The notes under the pieces were generated by a model. It ran no database searches and had not been told where the DNA came from. It saw only the letters and a list, made by a program, of their open reading frames with translations. A stretch of 64,000 nucleotides of DNA from contig JAFTYK010000008.1 of NCBI GenBank assembly GCA_017464765.1, positions 1-64,000 of the forward strand, read 5' to 3'. This document shows positions 34,175 to 43,506 of this stretch, in pieces. Position numbers and translations under genes: made by a program. Position 1 is the first letter of the stretch. Each line of letters starts with the position of its first letter. The stretch is from Ruminococcus sp. Its GTDB lineage: Bacteria; Bacillota; Clostridia; Oscillospirales; Acutalibacteraceae.

Positions 34175-35375
34175 ACCGATAGATAAAACCGGGATACAGA
34201 GGGTTATTCTATTTGCTACAGTGTGGATTTTTTTCTCTCTAAATTTAAGCAGATTTAAAATACCGAATGCTGAGTTGTTTAGATGGATAATTCTACTACT
34301 GTTGGCTATATCCGTGTTCTATGATAATAAGTCCGTTTCTTTAGAACTGCCGATGTTGTTGTGGTTCTACTTATTTGCAGTTATACCATCTGTCATTTTC
34401 AGCGTTGATAAAGCAGAATCAATTACTAAGATACTATCCTTTGTTGTTGTTATTTATTGTACATATTTGTATTTTAACTCAAAATTCTCTACGGAAGATC
34501 TAGATGCAGATTTTAGAGTAGTTATGACAGTTATAGTTATTTTTCAATTGATTAATATGTATGCAGTGTTTGCTGGTATAGGAAATGATGGAGAACGAAT
34601 GCAAGCCATGACTACAAATGCCAATACTTTAGGCATATATTCTAATTTGGCTTTTTTGTCCAGTTTTTGTTTTTTTGATAGAACAGTTGGTTTAAGAAAG
34701 TTGTTTTTTGCAATAATTATGGCAACAGCTATATTCACTGCTATTGGATCCGGTTCCAGAATGGCATTTATTACCTTAGTTTTAAATATTAGTTTGGTTA
34801 TATTATTTAAAATTAAAAGTAATATTTTAAGAGTTGGAATATTGGCAATTATAGTAGCGTTAGTTTATTTATTATTTACAGGAAGTTTCGAATTTCTAGA
34901 AATCAGAGCGCTAAATCAACTTTTATCCGAAGGCGGTACATCAAGAGGAAAGTTGTGGGATAAAGGTATCAGTGTTTGGAGGGATCATCCAGTATTTGGT
35001 TGTGGATATGCAGATTCACAAAGGTATAATGATACACCTGGTGAGGAAGGCTATCCATTCCACAACAGTTACATAACAATTTTAGCTGAAGTCGGTATTT
35101 GGGGAGTTGTGATTCTTACAATAGCATTACTGGTATATTTTAGTTCGTTTTTTAAGATATTTATGAAAAAAGTAACATCAAAAACAACAACTCCGTTTAT
35201 AATTGGTTGTTTGTTTTTAGTTGAGCTGATGTTAGCTGCATGGAGCGAATCGTTTTTATTTGCTGTTGGTAGCACTGAAGCTTGTACATTTTGGATGACA
35301 TTTATGTGGTGTATTGTTTATAGGGATAGATATTTACAAGAAAACCAATCGTTGGAAGGCAGGATAATACAATGA
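34167..35375 (+). CDS. O-antigen/polysaccharide polymerase (Wzy, O-antigen ligase family)
   Basis: The start is at ATG 34167, overlapping the previous stop by 8 bases. The 402-residue protein has about 10-11 membrane helices and one large extracellular loop (about 245-300). That loop has the family sequence GGTSRGKLWDKGI with a later HNSYITILAE, the R...H pattern of the Wzy_C/O-antigen ligase family. It would join undecaprenyl-linked repeats outside the membrane. It is noticeably AT-rich, as Wzy genes usually are. Confidence 0.85.
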   Translation: MNKPIDKTGIQRVILFATVWIFFSLNLSRFKIPNAELFRWIILLLLAISVFYDNKSVSLELPMLLWFYLFAVIPSVIFSVDKAESITKILSFVVVIYCTYLYFNSKFSTEDLDADFRVVMTVIVIFQLINMYAVFAGIGNDGERMQAMTTNANTLGIYSNLAFLSSFCFFDRTVGLRKLFFAIIMATAIFTAIGSGSRMAFITLVLNISLVILFKIKSNILRVGILAIIVALVYLLFTGSFEFLEIRALNQLLSEGGTSRGKLWDKGISVWRDHPVFGCGYADSQRYNDTPGEEGYPFHNSYITILAEVGIWGVVILTIALLVYFSSFFKIFMKKVTSKTTTPFIIGCLFLVELMLAAWSESFLFAVGSTEACTFWMTFMWCIVYRDRYLQENQSLEGRIIQ

Positions 35376-36208
35376 AAAAATGGGCGTTTTTAATGTCGTC
35401 ATGCGATAATTATGAAGATTTGTGGGAACCGTTTTTCGAGTGCCTTAATATATTTGGAGGTCATGAGAAAGACCTATCTGTTTATTTGAATACAGAACGC
35501 AAGCAGTTTATTCCTAAAAAAGAGTTGAACTTTGAAGTGAAAACCTTAAATCAGCGAGGAAACAAAAATCTATCATGGAGCAGGCGGTTTATTGATGTTC
35601 TGAATAGAATACCTGAAGATTATGTTTTTCTTGTGTTAGATGATTTTTTTGCGTGTGAAACTATTCGTTGGGACTTGTTTGATGAAATAGTTGATATAAT
35701 GGAGAAGGATAAGTCTATAGCATCTTTTCAAATGTATGGTACACGAACAAGAAATCGCGACATAGAAAACTTCGTTGAATCAACAGAATTATCTTACAAA
35801 GAATTACATAAAGGTGGATGGAAAACTCACTTTGTTCCAACAATTTGGAGAAAAGAAGTTTTACTTAAATGGCTGAGACCTTGGGAATCTATATGGGCTT
35901 TTGAGGGGTATGGTTCAGACAGAGCACGACGTTGGAAATATCCTGAGAAAGTTATGGTTGTAAACACCATACCTATTTATGATTATTTGTGGATAAAGGA
36001 TTGTAGTGCGGTCATTAACAGCAAATGGCTTAATGAACCTGAGTTAATAGAGTTTATGGAGAAAAATGAGATAAATGTAGATTGGTCAAAACGTGGAAAA
36101 ATGACGCGTGAAGAATATCTGACAGTTACAATGAAAGATGTAGTTAAGAGATATACATTCGGACAAATTATTGTTAAATGTTTCAATCGTGTTAGGTCAT
36201 TTTTCTAG
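35372..36208 (+). CDS. putative glycosyltransferase, GT-A-like
   Basis: The 278-residue soluble protein starts KKWAFLMSSCDNYEDLWEPF and has VFLVLDDFFAC near 84-94, a likely metal-binding D-D of a GT-A fold. GGWKTHFVPTIWRKEVLL follows. The pattern is seen in uncharacterised capsule-locus proteins of Firmicutes and Bacteroidetes. The sequence is aromatic-rich, with no membrane helix. Glycosyl transfer is likely but not proven; the donor is unknown. Confidence 0.65.
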   Translation: MKKWAFLMSSCDNYEDLWEPFFECLNIFGGHEKDLSVYLNTERKQFIPKKELNFEVKTLNQRGNKNLSWSRRFIDVLNRIPEDYVFLVLDDFFACETIRWDLFDEIVDIMEKDKSIASFQMYGTRTRNRDIENFVESTELSYKELHKGGWKTHFVPTIWRKEVLLKWLRPWESIWAFEGYGSDRARRWKYPEKVMVVNTIPIYDYLWIKDCSAVINSKWLNEPELIEFMEKNEINVDWSKRGKMTREEYLTVTMKDVVKRYTFGQIIVKCFNRVRSFF

Positions 36209-36244
36209 CATATTCATGTGCTAGTCTTGGAGGCAAATACATAA

Positions 36245-37774
36245 ATGAGTGAAAACAAGAATTTAAAACTTGGCATAATTTTTTCATACATAACTATGGT
36301 GGCAAATATAGTTGTGTCAGTACTCTACACCCCATTTTTGCTTAGTTCACTGGGAGCTCAACAGTATGGACTATTTAATATGGGACATGCTGCTATCAGC
36401 TATCTTAGTCTTGCGGAATTTGGTTTTGGTAATGCAGTGGTAAGATATTCAGCTAAATACAGAGCAGAGGGAAATCAAGAAAAAACATCTGCTATGTATG
36501 GAATGTTTATGTACATATACGGCATACTAGCGATTTTAATCACTGTTGTCGGATTTATTATATGTGCATTTTCTGATAGATTTTACACTGTATCTACTGG
36601 GGAGCAGGGATATTTTGAGCTGAAGGTTATTATCCTGTTTATGGTATTGAATCTTGGAATAACCTTCTTTTTACAACCGTATAGCGCTATTATTACAGCT
36701 CATGAGCGTTTTACGTTTATAAAAGTAACTAACCTTATTAACACTCTGCTTAAGCCTGTGGTTATGATCCCACTTCTTATCTGGGGTTATAAAGCGATTG
36801 CGTTGTCTGTTGTAACTTTTGTTTTACAACAGATGCTGAATATCGCAAATGTAATTTATGTCAGAAAAGTGCTTAAGGTCAATATTACGATGAATCCTAA
36901 GCGAATGGATTTTTCAATACTCAAAGAAATTGTTTCGTATTCATTCTTTATTTTCTTAGGTTCGGTTGTCGGACAACTCAATGATAACGCTGACACTGTA
37001 ATTTTAGGTATAATTAGTGGTGAGGTTGCTGTTGCTGTATATACAATAGGTTATACGATAAATACATACGTTCAGCAGATACCTGCTGTTGTTGGAAGCG
37101 TATTCTTCCCTAGGGTTACTGCTCGAATAACAAAAGGCGCATCGATGGACGATATGACCGATTTGATGATTCGTATAGGACGAATACAGTATTTCATTAT
37201 GTTTTTGATGTGTACTGGTTTTGCGATATTTGGTCAGGAGTTTATAGCTTTGTGGGCGGAAGAAGGATACGAAGTAGCATATTGGATTGTTTTAGTGTTG
37301 ATTATTCCTGCTGCTATACCAAATATTCAAACTATACCGGTACTTGTTATACAGGCGATGAATCGCCATCAGTTTAAAGCAATTTTATATGTAGTCTGTG
37401 CAGTTTTGAATGTTATTTTATCTGTTCCTGCAGGACTTAAGTATGGTCCTTTGGGATGTGCAGTATGTACAGGTGTCACAACATTAATTACTAAGGGCAT
37501 AATTATTAACTGGTTCTATGCTCAAAAGATAAATTTGGGCATTGGTCGCTTCTGGAAGAATATTTTAGGGGTGACAGCAAAGCTTTCACCAACGATTCTG
37601 ATTGGTGTTGTTGTTAATTGTTTCTTACCAACAGAAGGTTGGCTATGGTTAATATTTAAAATCATCTTATTTACTGCAATATTCCTGGTGTACAGCGTTT
37701 TCATATGTATGAATAAGGAAGAAAAGAATTTGGTGTTTGGCGCGGTTTCGAAGCTTTTGCCAAGACGAAATTAA
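36245..37774 (+). CDS. repeat-unit flippase (Wzx, MOP superfamily)
   Basis: The 509-residue protein has about 14 membrane helices. The N-terminal SYITMVANIVVSVLYTPF helix and GAQQYGLFNM loop are typical of polysaccharide flippases (MurJ/MATE/Wzx superfamily). It would move the lipid-linked repeat across the membrane for Wzy. GGAGG precedes the ATG. It completes a Wzx/Wzy pair with the polymerase two genes upstream. Confidence 0.9.
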   Translation: MSENKNLKLGIIFSYITMVANIVVSVLYTPFLLSSLGAQQYGLFNMGHAAISYLSLAEFGFGNAVVRYSAKYRAEGNQEKTSAMYGMFMYIYGILAILITVVGFIICAFSDRFYTVSTGEQGYFELKVIILFMVLNLGITFFLQPYSAIITAHERFTFIKVTNLINTLLKPVVMIPLLIWGYKAIALSVVTFVLQQMLNIANVIYVRKVLKVNITMNPKRMDFSILKEIVSYSFFIFLGSVVGQLNDNADTVILGIISGEVAVAVYTIGYTINTYVQQIPAVVGSVFFPRVTARITKGASMDDMTDLMIRIGRIQYFIMFLMCTGFAIFGQEFIALWAEEGYEVAYWIVLVLIIPAAIPNIQTIPVLVIQAMNRHQFKAILYVVCAVLNVILSVPAGLKYGPLGCAVCTGVTTLITKGIIINWFYAQKINLGIGRFWKNILGVTAKLSPTILIGVVVNCFLPTEGWLWLIFKIILFTAIFLVYSVFICMNKEEKNLVFGAVSKLLPRRN

Positions 37775-37780
37775 GTTTTA

Positions 37781-38632
37781 ATGGGGATGATGGTTATCAG
37801 TAAAGCAAAACTACTTTTGTACAGATGTATACATTTTTTACTAAGGCATGTTGCATCTGCTGATGAAATTATAGAGCAAAAAATTGCATCTATGTCAAAA
37901 ACCGAGTGTGAATTGAATACTGAAAGCCTGTTAGCTCCATTAAACAGTAAAGACAAGTTTTTTACAGATATTTCGATAATTACTCATGCAGGTGGCGGTT
38001 TACAGGGAATGAGCTATCTCAATTGTAAAGAAGCCTTCACTTTTTACTATAATCAAGGCAATAGAGTTTTTGAGTATGATGTTGATATTTCCAGCGATGG
38101 TAAATATATTGCTACACATACAGAAAATCCCGTGACTGAAAAAGAGCATTTAGACTTACTTGTTGATGGTAGGTTTTCACCTGTTAGTATTAAAGAGTGT
38201 TTGGATAAACTTATAGCTTATAGCGATATCAAAGTAATTTTTGACTGTAAGTTTAGAAATCTAAAGGATTTTGCTCAATTTATAGTTGATAACTGTAATA
38301 GTAAAGAAGCTTTAGAGAGAATTGTAATTCAGGTTTTTGAAGAAACGAACATACACGAAATTCGAGAAGTCTATGATTTTAAAATGCTTCATGTATGTAT
38401 GTATAATGCGGACTATGTAAAAATAGCAAATTGTTGCATCAAAAACAAAGTTGGGGCAGTTTCTGTTCCCGTTAAGGCTATTGATGAACGTATAGGTTGG
38501 GAAGTCTTTGATAAAAGCAATATATGTGCATTTGCTTATTCAGTGAATAGACTCAGCGAGTACAATAAGCTTAGCGAAAAGAAGTTTACTGGAGTTTTCA
38601 GTGACTTTTTATATGATAGAGATGTTTGTTAA
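37781..38632 (+). CDS. glycerophosphodiester phosphodiesterase-family protein, catalytic residues intact
   Basis: The 283-residue protein has an amphipathic N-terminus and a GDPD TIM barrel from about residue 64. Catalytic residues are all present: His69 (THAGGG), Glu98 and Asp100 (FEYDVD), and His113 (ATHTEN), with DCK near 155. It starts 6 bases after wzx and is followed by a TagF-like transferase and TagD. A role in trimming, recycling or transferring glycerophosphate on the polymer is inferred. No signal peptide is clear, and the start is uncertain (several Met codons near 37781-37790). Confidence 0.85.
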   Translation: MGMMVISKAKLLLYRCIHFLLRHVASADEIIEQKIASMSKTECELNTESLLAPLNSKDKFFTDISIITHAGGGLQGMSYLNCKEAFTFYYNQGNRVFEYDVDISSDGKYIATHTENPVTEKEHLDLLVDGRFSPVSIKECLDKLIAYSDIKVIFDCKFRNLKDFAQFIVDNCNSKEALERIVIQVFEETNIHEIREVYDFKMLHVCMYNADYVKIANCCIKNKVGAVSVPVKAIDERIGWEVFDKSNICAFAYSVNRLSEYNKLSEKKFTGVFSDFLYDRDVC

Positions 38633-38644
38633 TATGAGGCTTGT

Positions 38645-40219
38645 ATGAGAATTATAAACAGTATTAAAGGGCGTATAGATGGTATGATTAACACCCATAA
38701 AAGCAAATATTGGGTGTATACAAAATATTTTGAGGACAATATCTTATTAGATGATACGGTTTTTTTTCAGTCTTTTAGTGGGACGAACTTTCAGGGAAAT
38801 CCGTACTATATCTACCGTCATATTTTTAGCGACGAAAAGTACAAGCAATACAAATTGGTTATTGCACACAAGAATCCTTCTGAATTAGAAAAGTATCTGA
38901 GGAAGCAGAATCTTTTTGATGATAGAGTAAAGGTAGTACTGTTTGATTCAGATGATTATATCTATTTTTTATGCCATTCTAAGTATTTAGTGAATAATGT
39001 TTCGTTTAATATGAGTTTCATAAAGAAAACTCAACAGGTGTATCTTAATACCTGGCATGGCACACCGCTTAAAACTTTGGGTCGCAGCGTGGGTGATGAT
39101 CCGTTTGCATTTAACAACGCCCAAAGGAATTTTTTGATGTGTGATTATCTTATAGCACCAAATAAGCTTACTAAAAGAGTGTATGAAGAAGATCATGCGG
39201 TCAGAGAGATCATGAAAGGTGACATAGTACTTTCTGGATATCCGAGGAACTCAATTTTCTTTGATGAAGAGTCGAGAAAAAGAGTCAGAGAAAATTATTC
39301 TCTCGAAAACGTTACGTCCGTATTTTATATGCCTACGTGGAGAGGTACGGCTTGCGGTGTTGATGATGTGGATCAGGTAACGGAAATTGAAAAACTAGCT
39401 AAAGATTTAGGTAGCGAATACAAGGTGTTTGTAAAATTTCATCCTGCGATGCCAAAGGTGAAAGGAGCTTTTGAGTATTGCCATAATATGCCTGATGATA
39501 TCGAAGTCTATGAGTTTTTAAATGCAGTCGACATACTTATTACTGATTATTCGAGTGTGTTTTTTGATTATGCAAACACAGGTAAAAGGATAGTACTTTA
39601 TCAGTATGATAAAGAGGAGTATTATAATAGTCGTGGCGTGTATAGTGAGGTTAAAGATAACTTGCCGTTTGACACGGCATATACCTACGACGAGTTGCTA
39701 GAGTTTATTAAGAATCCTGAAGTTACTGAGTACTCACGGTTTATTGATAACTTTTGCGCTTATGATTCCATTAATGCTAACGCTCAGGCAGTAGGATTGT
39801 TGTTTTCGGATAAGAGTAACAAGAAAGCTACAAAACCTGTCGATTTATATATCATCGATTTTGAGGTTAATGATGATTATTTGAATACGCTCAAAGAACA
39901 GCTTAAAGATGATAATTACCGATTAGTATTTCTATTGGGAAGTGGCTCCTATAAGTACAATGGAGTTAAAATTTGGGGTCAACTTGATTATATGGCTATT
40001 TATGACACAGATAATCTTAGTCCCAAGGAAAAGCTTAACGAGTTGTTGTGCAGAGTTTTGTGTACTAAAAAAGCTAAGGAGAATCTTTACTATTATGCAA
40101 CTCGTGAGCAAAGAAGAATATGGGGTGACATGAAGATAGGACACGTTTACGCCAAGAGTAAACACTTGCCAATAGCGGTTAAATATATGGCTGAACGCTG
40201 GCCCGAAAAATTGACCTGA
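38645..40219 (+). CDS. CDP-glycerol glycerophosphotransferase-family protein (TagB/TagF-like)
   Basis: The 524-residue protein has the Glyphos_transf domain at about 115-390 with TWHGTPLK (His138), MPTWRG near 224, VKFHP (His near 270) and ITDYSSVFFDY near 298-308, the CDP-glycerol binding motifs of TagF. The last 130 residues are not recognised. It would transfer glycerol-phosphate from CDP-glycerol to a sugar or to a growing glycerophosphate chain. TagD, which makes the donor, is next in the operon. Confidence 0.9.
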   Translation: MRIINSIKGRIDGMINTHKSKYWVYTKYFEDNILLDDTVFFQSFSGTNFQGNPYYIYRHIFSDEKYKQYKLVIAHKNPSELEKYLRKQNLFDDRVKVVLFDSDDYIYFLCHSKYLVNNVSFNMSFIKKTQQVYLNTWHGTPLKTLGRSVGDDPFAFNNAQRNFLMCDYLIAPNKLTKRVYEEDHAVREIMKGDIVLSGYPRNSIFFDEESRKRVRENYSLENVTSVFYMPTWRGTACGVDDVDQVTEIEKLAKDLGSEYKVFVKFHPAMPKVKGAFEYCHNMPDDIEVYEFLNAVDILITDYSSVFFDYANTGKRIVLYQYDKEEYYNSRGVYSEVKDNLPFDTAYTYDELLEFIKNPEVTEYSRFIDNFCAYDSINANAQAVGLLFSDKSNKKATKPVDLYIIDFEVNDDYLNTLKEQLKDDNYRLVFLLGSGSYKYNGVKIWGQLDYMAIYDTDNLSPKEKLNELLCRVLCTKKAKENLYYYATREQRRIWGDMKIGHVYAKSKHLPIAVKYMAERWPEKLT

Positions 40220-40236
40220 TATAGGTGGAGGAAAGT

Positions 40237-40626
40237 ATGAAAAGAGTTATTACATATGGTACATTCGATTTGCTCCATTACGGACACATCAATCTGTTGC
40301 GCAGAGCGAAACAATATGGTGACTATCTTATTGTTGTTTTGTCAACAGATGAGTTTAACTGGAATGAAAAGCAAAAGAAATGTTATTTTACTTATGAACA
40401 AAGAAAAAGTCTGCTGGAAGCCATCAGATATGTAGACCTTGTAATCCCTGAAGAAAATTGGGAACAGAAAGTCTCTGATGTTAAAGAGTATCACGTAGAT
40501 ACTTTTGTTATGGGAGACGATTGGAAAGGTAAGTTCGATTTTCTTAAAGATTACTGTGAAGTTGTTTATCTGCCTCGCACACCAGAGATTAGCACTACAC
40601 AGATAAAAAAAGAATTAAAAGATTAA
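40237..40626 (+). CDS. tagD: glycerol-3-phosphate cytidylyltransferase
   Basis: The start is at ATG 40237 with GGAGG before it, giving 130 residues, the usual TagD size. The nucleotide motif GTFDLLHYGH (His14, His17) and the C-terminal RTPEISTTQIK match TagD's signature. It makes CDP-glycerol from CTP and sn-glycerol-3-phosphate. It follows the TagF-like gene by 17 bases, forming a compact donor-transfer module. Confidence 0.95.
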   Translation: MKRVITYGTFDLLHYGHINLLRRAKQYGDYLIVVLSTDEFNWNEKQKKCYFTYEQRKSLLEAIRYVDLVIPEENWEQKVSDVKEYHVDTFVMGDDWKGKFDFLKDYCEVVYLPRTPEISTTQIKKELKD

Positions 40627-40659
40627 AATCAAAAAGATAGCGATTTGGAGGATAAGTTT

Positions 40660-41700
40660 ATGTCAGCATTTAATGGTGCAACACTTATGATTACAGGTGG
40701 TACAGGTTCATTTGGTAACACTGTACTCAAACATTTTTTAGAATCGGATATTGGTGAGATTCGTATTTTCTCCCGTGATGAGAAAAAGCAGGATGATATG
40801 CGTCATGATCTGCAGGCTCGTTTTCCTGAGTTTGCTAACAAGGTTAAGTTCCACATTGGTGATGTGAGAAATGCTCAGTCGATTAAAGATGCTATGTGGG
40901 GAGTGGATTATGTTTTCCATGCAGCAGCGCTTAAGCAGGTGCCTTCATGCGAGTTCTTCCCGATGGAAGCAGTTCGTACAAATGTTGAGGGTACTGATAA
41001 TTTATTGCATGCAGCTATTGATTGTGGTGTAAAGCGCGTAGTATGCTTGTCTACTGATAAGGCAGCTTACCCTATCAATGCTATGGGTATTTCTAAAGCT
41101 ATGATGGAACATGTTATTTTTGCGAATGCTCGAGTGGCTGCTGAAAGAGGCGGTACCGTTATCAGCTGTACACGTTATGGTAATGTTATGTGCAGTCGTG
41201 GTTCGGTTATTCCGCTGTTTATCGACCAGATTAAAGCTGGCAACCCTATCACTATCACCAACCCTGATATGACTAGATTCTTGATGAATCTTGATGAGGC
41301 TGTTGACCTTGTTAAGTTTGCTTTTGAACATGCTAACCCTGGTGATTTATTCATTCAGAAAGCTGACGCTTCAACTATCGGCGTTTTGGCACAGGCTGTT
41401 CAGCAGTTGTTCGGTGATACAGGTACTAAGATTATTGGAACCCGTCACGGCGAGAAACTTTACGAAACTCTTATGACTAGAGAAGAACGACTAAGAGCTC
41501 AGGATATGGGTGACTATTATAGAGTTGCTGCTGATAGCCGTGATTTAAACTACGACAAGTTTGTTGTTAACGGACAAGTTGCTACTGAAGCAGATGAGTC
41601 TTATACAAGCCACAATACTACTTTGCTTGATGTACAGGGTACAGTTGATAAGATTCTTACAACTGATTATGTTAAAGAAGCACTGAAAAGTAGCAAGTAA
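40660..41700 (+). CDS. capE: UDP-GlcNAc 4,6-dehydratase/5-epimerase CapE (FnlA)
   Basis: The start is at ATG 40660 with GGAGGAT before it, giving 346 residues. It has the loop TGGTGSFGNT (about 12-21), STDKAAYPINAMGISKAMME as the active site with Met for Tyr, and HGEKLYETL near 266. The size and motif fit CapE/FnlA, the soluble inverting dehydratase that begins UDP-L-FucNAc synthesis. CapG and CapF follow three and four genes later, so the assignment is well supported by context. Confidence 0.9.
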   Translation: MSAFNGATLMITGGTGSFGNTVLKHFLESDIGEIRIFSRDEKKQDDMRHDLQARFPEFANKVKFHIGDVRNAQSIKDAMWGVDYVFHAAALKQVPSCEFFPMEAVRTNVEGTDNLLHAAIDCGVKRVVCLSTDKAAYPINAMGISKAMMEHVIFANARVAAERGGTVISCTRYGNVMCSRGSVIPLFIDQIKAGNPITITNPDMTRFLMNLDEAVDLVKFAFEHANPGDLFIQKADASTIGVLAQAVQQLFGDTGTKIIGTRHGEKLYETLMTREERLRAQDMGDYYRVAADSRDLNYDKFVVNGQVATEADESYTSHNTTLLDVQGTVDKILTTDYVKEALKSSK

Positions 41701-41713
41701 TAGCTATATTTAG

Positions 41714-42328
41714 ATGATTGTAAAAATTTATTTTATAATTTTTATCTTTCTATATTTATGTGTATGGCTTAAATATAGAGAAAGATATCGCTTTTTAGAT
41801 GCGATTGCTATAATGTCTTTTTTGATGTATATCTGTTTATTTGCTTCAATTACATTATTAAGCAGAATAGGATCTGATATCATTGAAACTTCTCTTGTTC
41901 CACTTTGTTCATACTATGGGATATTAACAAAAGGATGGGATGGAGAAGGCTTATATATTGCGCAGTCATTGATGGGAAATGTTATACTTTTTATGCCATT
42001 AGGATTGCTTTTGGCAGTTTTGTTCAGGGAGAAAAAGTATAAATTTTTGATAGTGATATTAAGCGCGTTCGTAGTCAGTTTGAGTATTGAAATAATACAG
42101 TTCAGTTTTAGTATTGGTACATTTGAGGTTGATGATTTGATACATAATACTCTGGGTGCTGTATTTGGGTTACTTATAGCTGATTGTGTGGATTTGATTG
42201 ATCTGCATAACAAGGATACGTTTTATAGGGTATCGAAAAAGCTTACACCACTTTTTGTGTTTTGCTGTATTTTTGGTGCTGTGTGTATGGCGTCAATTAT
42301 CAAGCTGTGGATAGTACAGTGCAGGTGA
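41714..42328 (+). CDS. VanZ-family membrane protein
   Basis: The 204-residue protein has about five membrane helices and the VanZ pattern: GNVILFMPLGLLL near 91-103, SIEIIQF near 119-125, and DDLIHNTLGAVFG near 136-148. VanZ proteins confer low teicoplanin resistance in some hosts and are common near cell-surface polymer genes, but the reaction is unknown. It interrupts the capE-capG-capF set. No strong ribosome site is visible. Confidence 0.85.
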   Translation: MIVKIYFIIFIFLYLCVWLKYRERYRFLDAIAIMSFLMYICLFASITLLSRIGSDIIETSLVPLCSYYGILTKGWDGEGLYIAQSLMGNVILFMPLGLLLAVLFREKKYKFLIVILSAFVVSLSIEIIQFSFSIGTFEVDDLIHNTLGAVFGLLIADCVDLIDLHNKDTFYRVSKKLTPLFVFCCIFGAVCMASIIKLWIVQCR

Positions 42329-42358
42329 ATATTAAATATTTGTAAGAAAGATTTATTA

Positions 42359-43492
42359 ATGAATACAAACAAACTATTGCTGATAATTCTGGGGCGACTT
42401 ATTAACATGAATTCGTCCGCTATAGAACAAGCGAATAATTGGAAAGAGTTGGTTCCTCTCGCAAAAAAACACGGGGTTTTGCAGTGTCTTGCGTACTATG
42501 TAGGTGCGATTAAGGAAGAACATAAGCCGGATAAGAGTACCTGTGATTATCTTTATAGCGTTTTGTTGCAAGAGAGTATGCGTTCTCAGAATCAGCTCTA
42601 CGCAGTTGATGTTATCCAAAAAACGTGCGAAGAATCGAGGATAGATACCCTTGTTGTGAAGGGATCAGTTACTAAAAAGAGGTACAGTGATCCTTTGTTT
42701 CGTTCAATGAGCGATATTGATGTTCTATATAAAACAGAGCAACATAATGAATTCAAAAAAGCTATGCTTTCTCTAGGTTATACCGACTACAGAGAAGGTA
42801 GGAAAAACGACACCTACAATATGCCTCCGTTTATAAGTGTTGAAGCCCATAGAAGCTTGCTTGCTAACGAATCGGAGTTTTTCGAGTATTATTCAGATAT
42901 CTGGAATAAGTGTAAACTCAAAGAGGGATGTAAATACACCTATGAGATGAGTCTAGAAGATGAGTTTATTTTTAATGTAATTCATTTAGCTGAACACTTC
43001 AGACACGGTGGAGTAGGCATCAGGTTTATCATGGATATATTTGTTTATGATAATCTGGATTTTGAAAAAGATTATTTTGAAAATGAACTCAAAAAACTAA
43101 ATCTGTACGACTTTTATCTTAATATTTCAGCGTTAGCAAAGTATTGGTTTTCGGACGGGGAGAGTACTGATTTAATAGAGAAACTCAGTGATTTTGTGTT
43201 ATCTAACGGTGTTTTTGGTACTAAAGATAATGAAGCAGCACTGTATGTTAGTAAAGGCAGGTTTCCTTTTTTCTTGCGTACTTGTTTTCCGAAATATGAG
43301 GATATGAAGTCTATGTTTTTGTGGCTGGAGGGTAAGAAATACCTTTTGCCATATGCTTGGATACTTAGAGCATTCAATAGCCTGAGATATAGAAAACACA
43401 ATGTAAAGGCCCAGTTTTTAAAAGCGAAAACTGGTGATAAAAATAAAGGTAGAGAGCTAATAGCATTCTATAATGAATGTGGATTGAAATAA
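42359..43492 (+). CDS. NTP_transf_5-type nucleotidyltransferase-fold protein
   Basis: The 377-residue protein has the pattern VVKGSVTKKRYSDPLFRSMSDIDVL near 98-122, where SDIDVL supplies the two acidic metal ligands of a nucleotidyltransferase fold. HLAEHFRHGGVGIRFIMDI near 205-223 is the family's second conserved block. These proteins recur in capsule and antibiotic-polymer loci, and no substrate is established to my knowledge. Its 3' end lies 14 bases before the CapG start. Confidence 0.8.
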   Translation: MNTNKLLLIILGRLINMNSSAIEQANNWKELVPLAKKHGVLQCLAYYVGAIKEEHKPDKSTCDYLYSVLLQESMRSQNQLYAVDVIQKTCEESRIDTLVVKGSVTKKRYSDPLFRSMSDIDVLYKTEQHNEFKKAMLSLGYTDYREGRKNDTYNMPPFISVEAHRSLLANESEFFEYYSDIWNKCKLKEGCKYTYEMSLEDEFIFNVIHLAEHFRHGGVGIRFIMDIFVYDNLDFEKDYFENELKKLNLYDFYLNISALAKYWFSDGESTDLIEKLSDFVLSNGVFGTKDNEAALYVSKGRFPFFLRTCFPKYEDMKSMFLWLEGKKYLLPYAWILRAFNSLRYRKHNVKAQFLKAKTGDKNKGRELIAFYNECGLK

Positions 43493-43506
43493 AAAGGAGT
43501 ATCATG

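Noticed and set aside
36205..36224. CTAGCA/TGCTAG hairpin before wzx as an internal terminator
   Set aside because: Only 6 bp with an 8-base loop and no T-run; it precedes a normal ribosome site.
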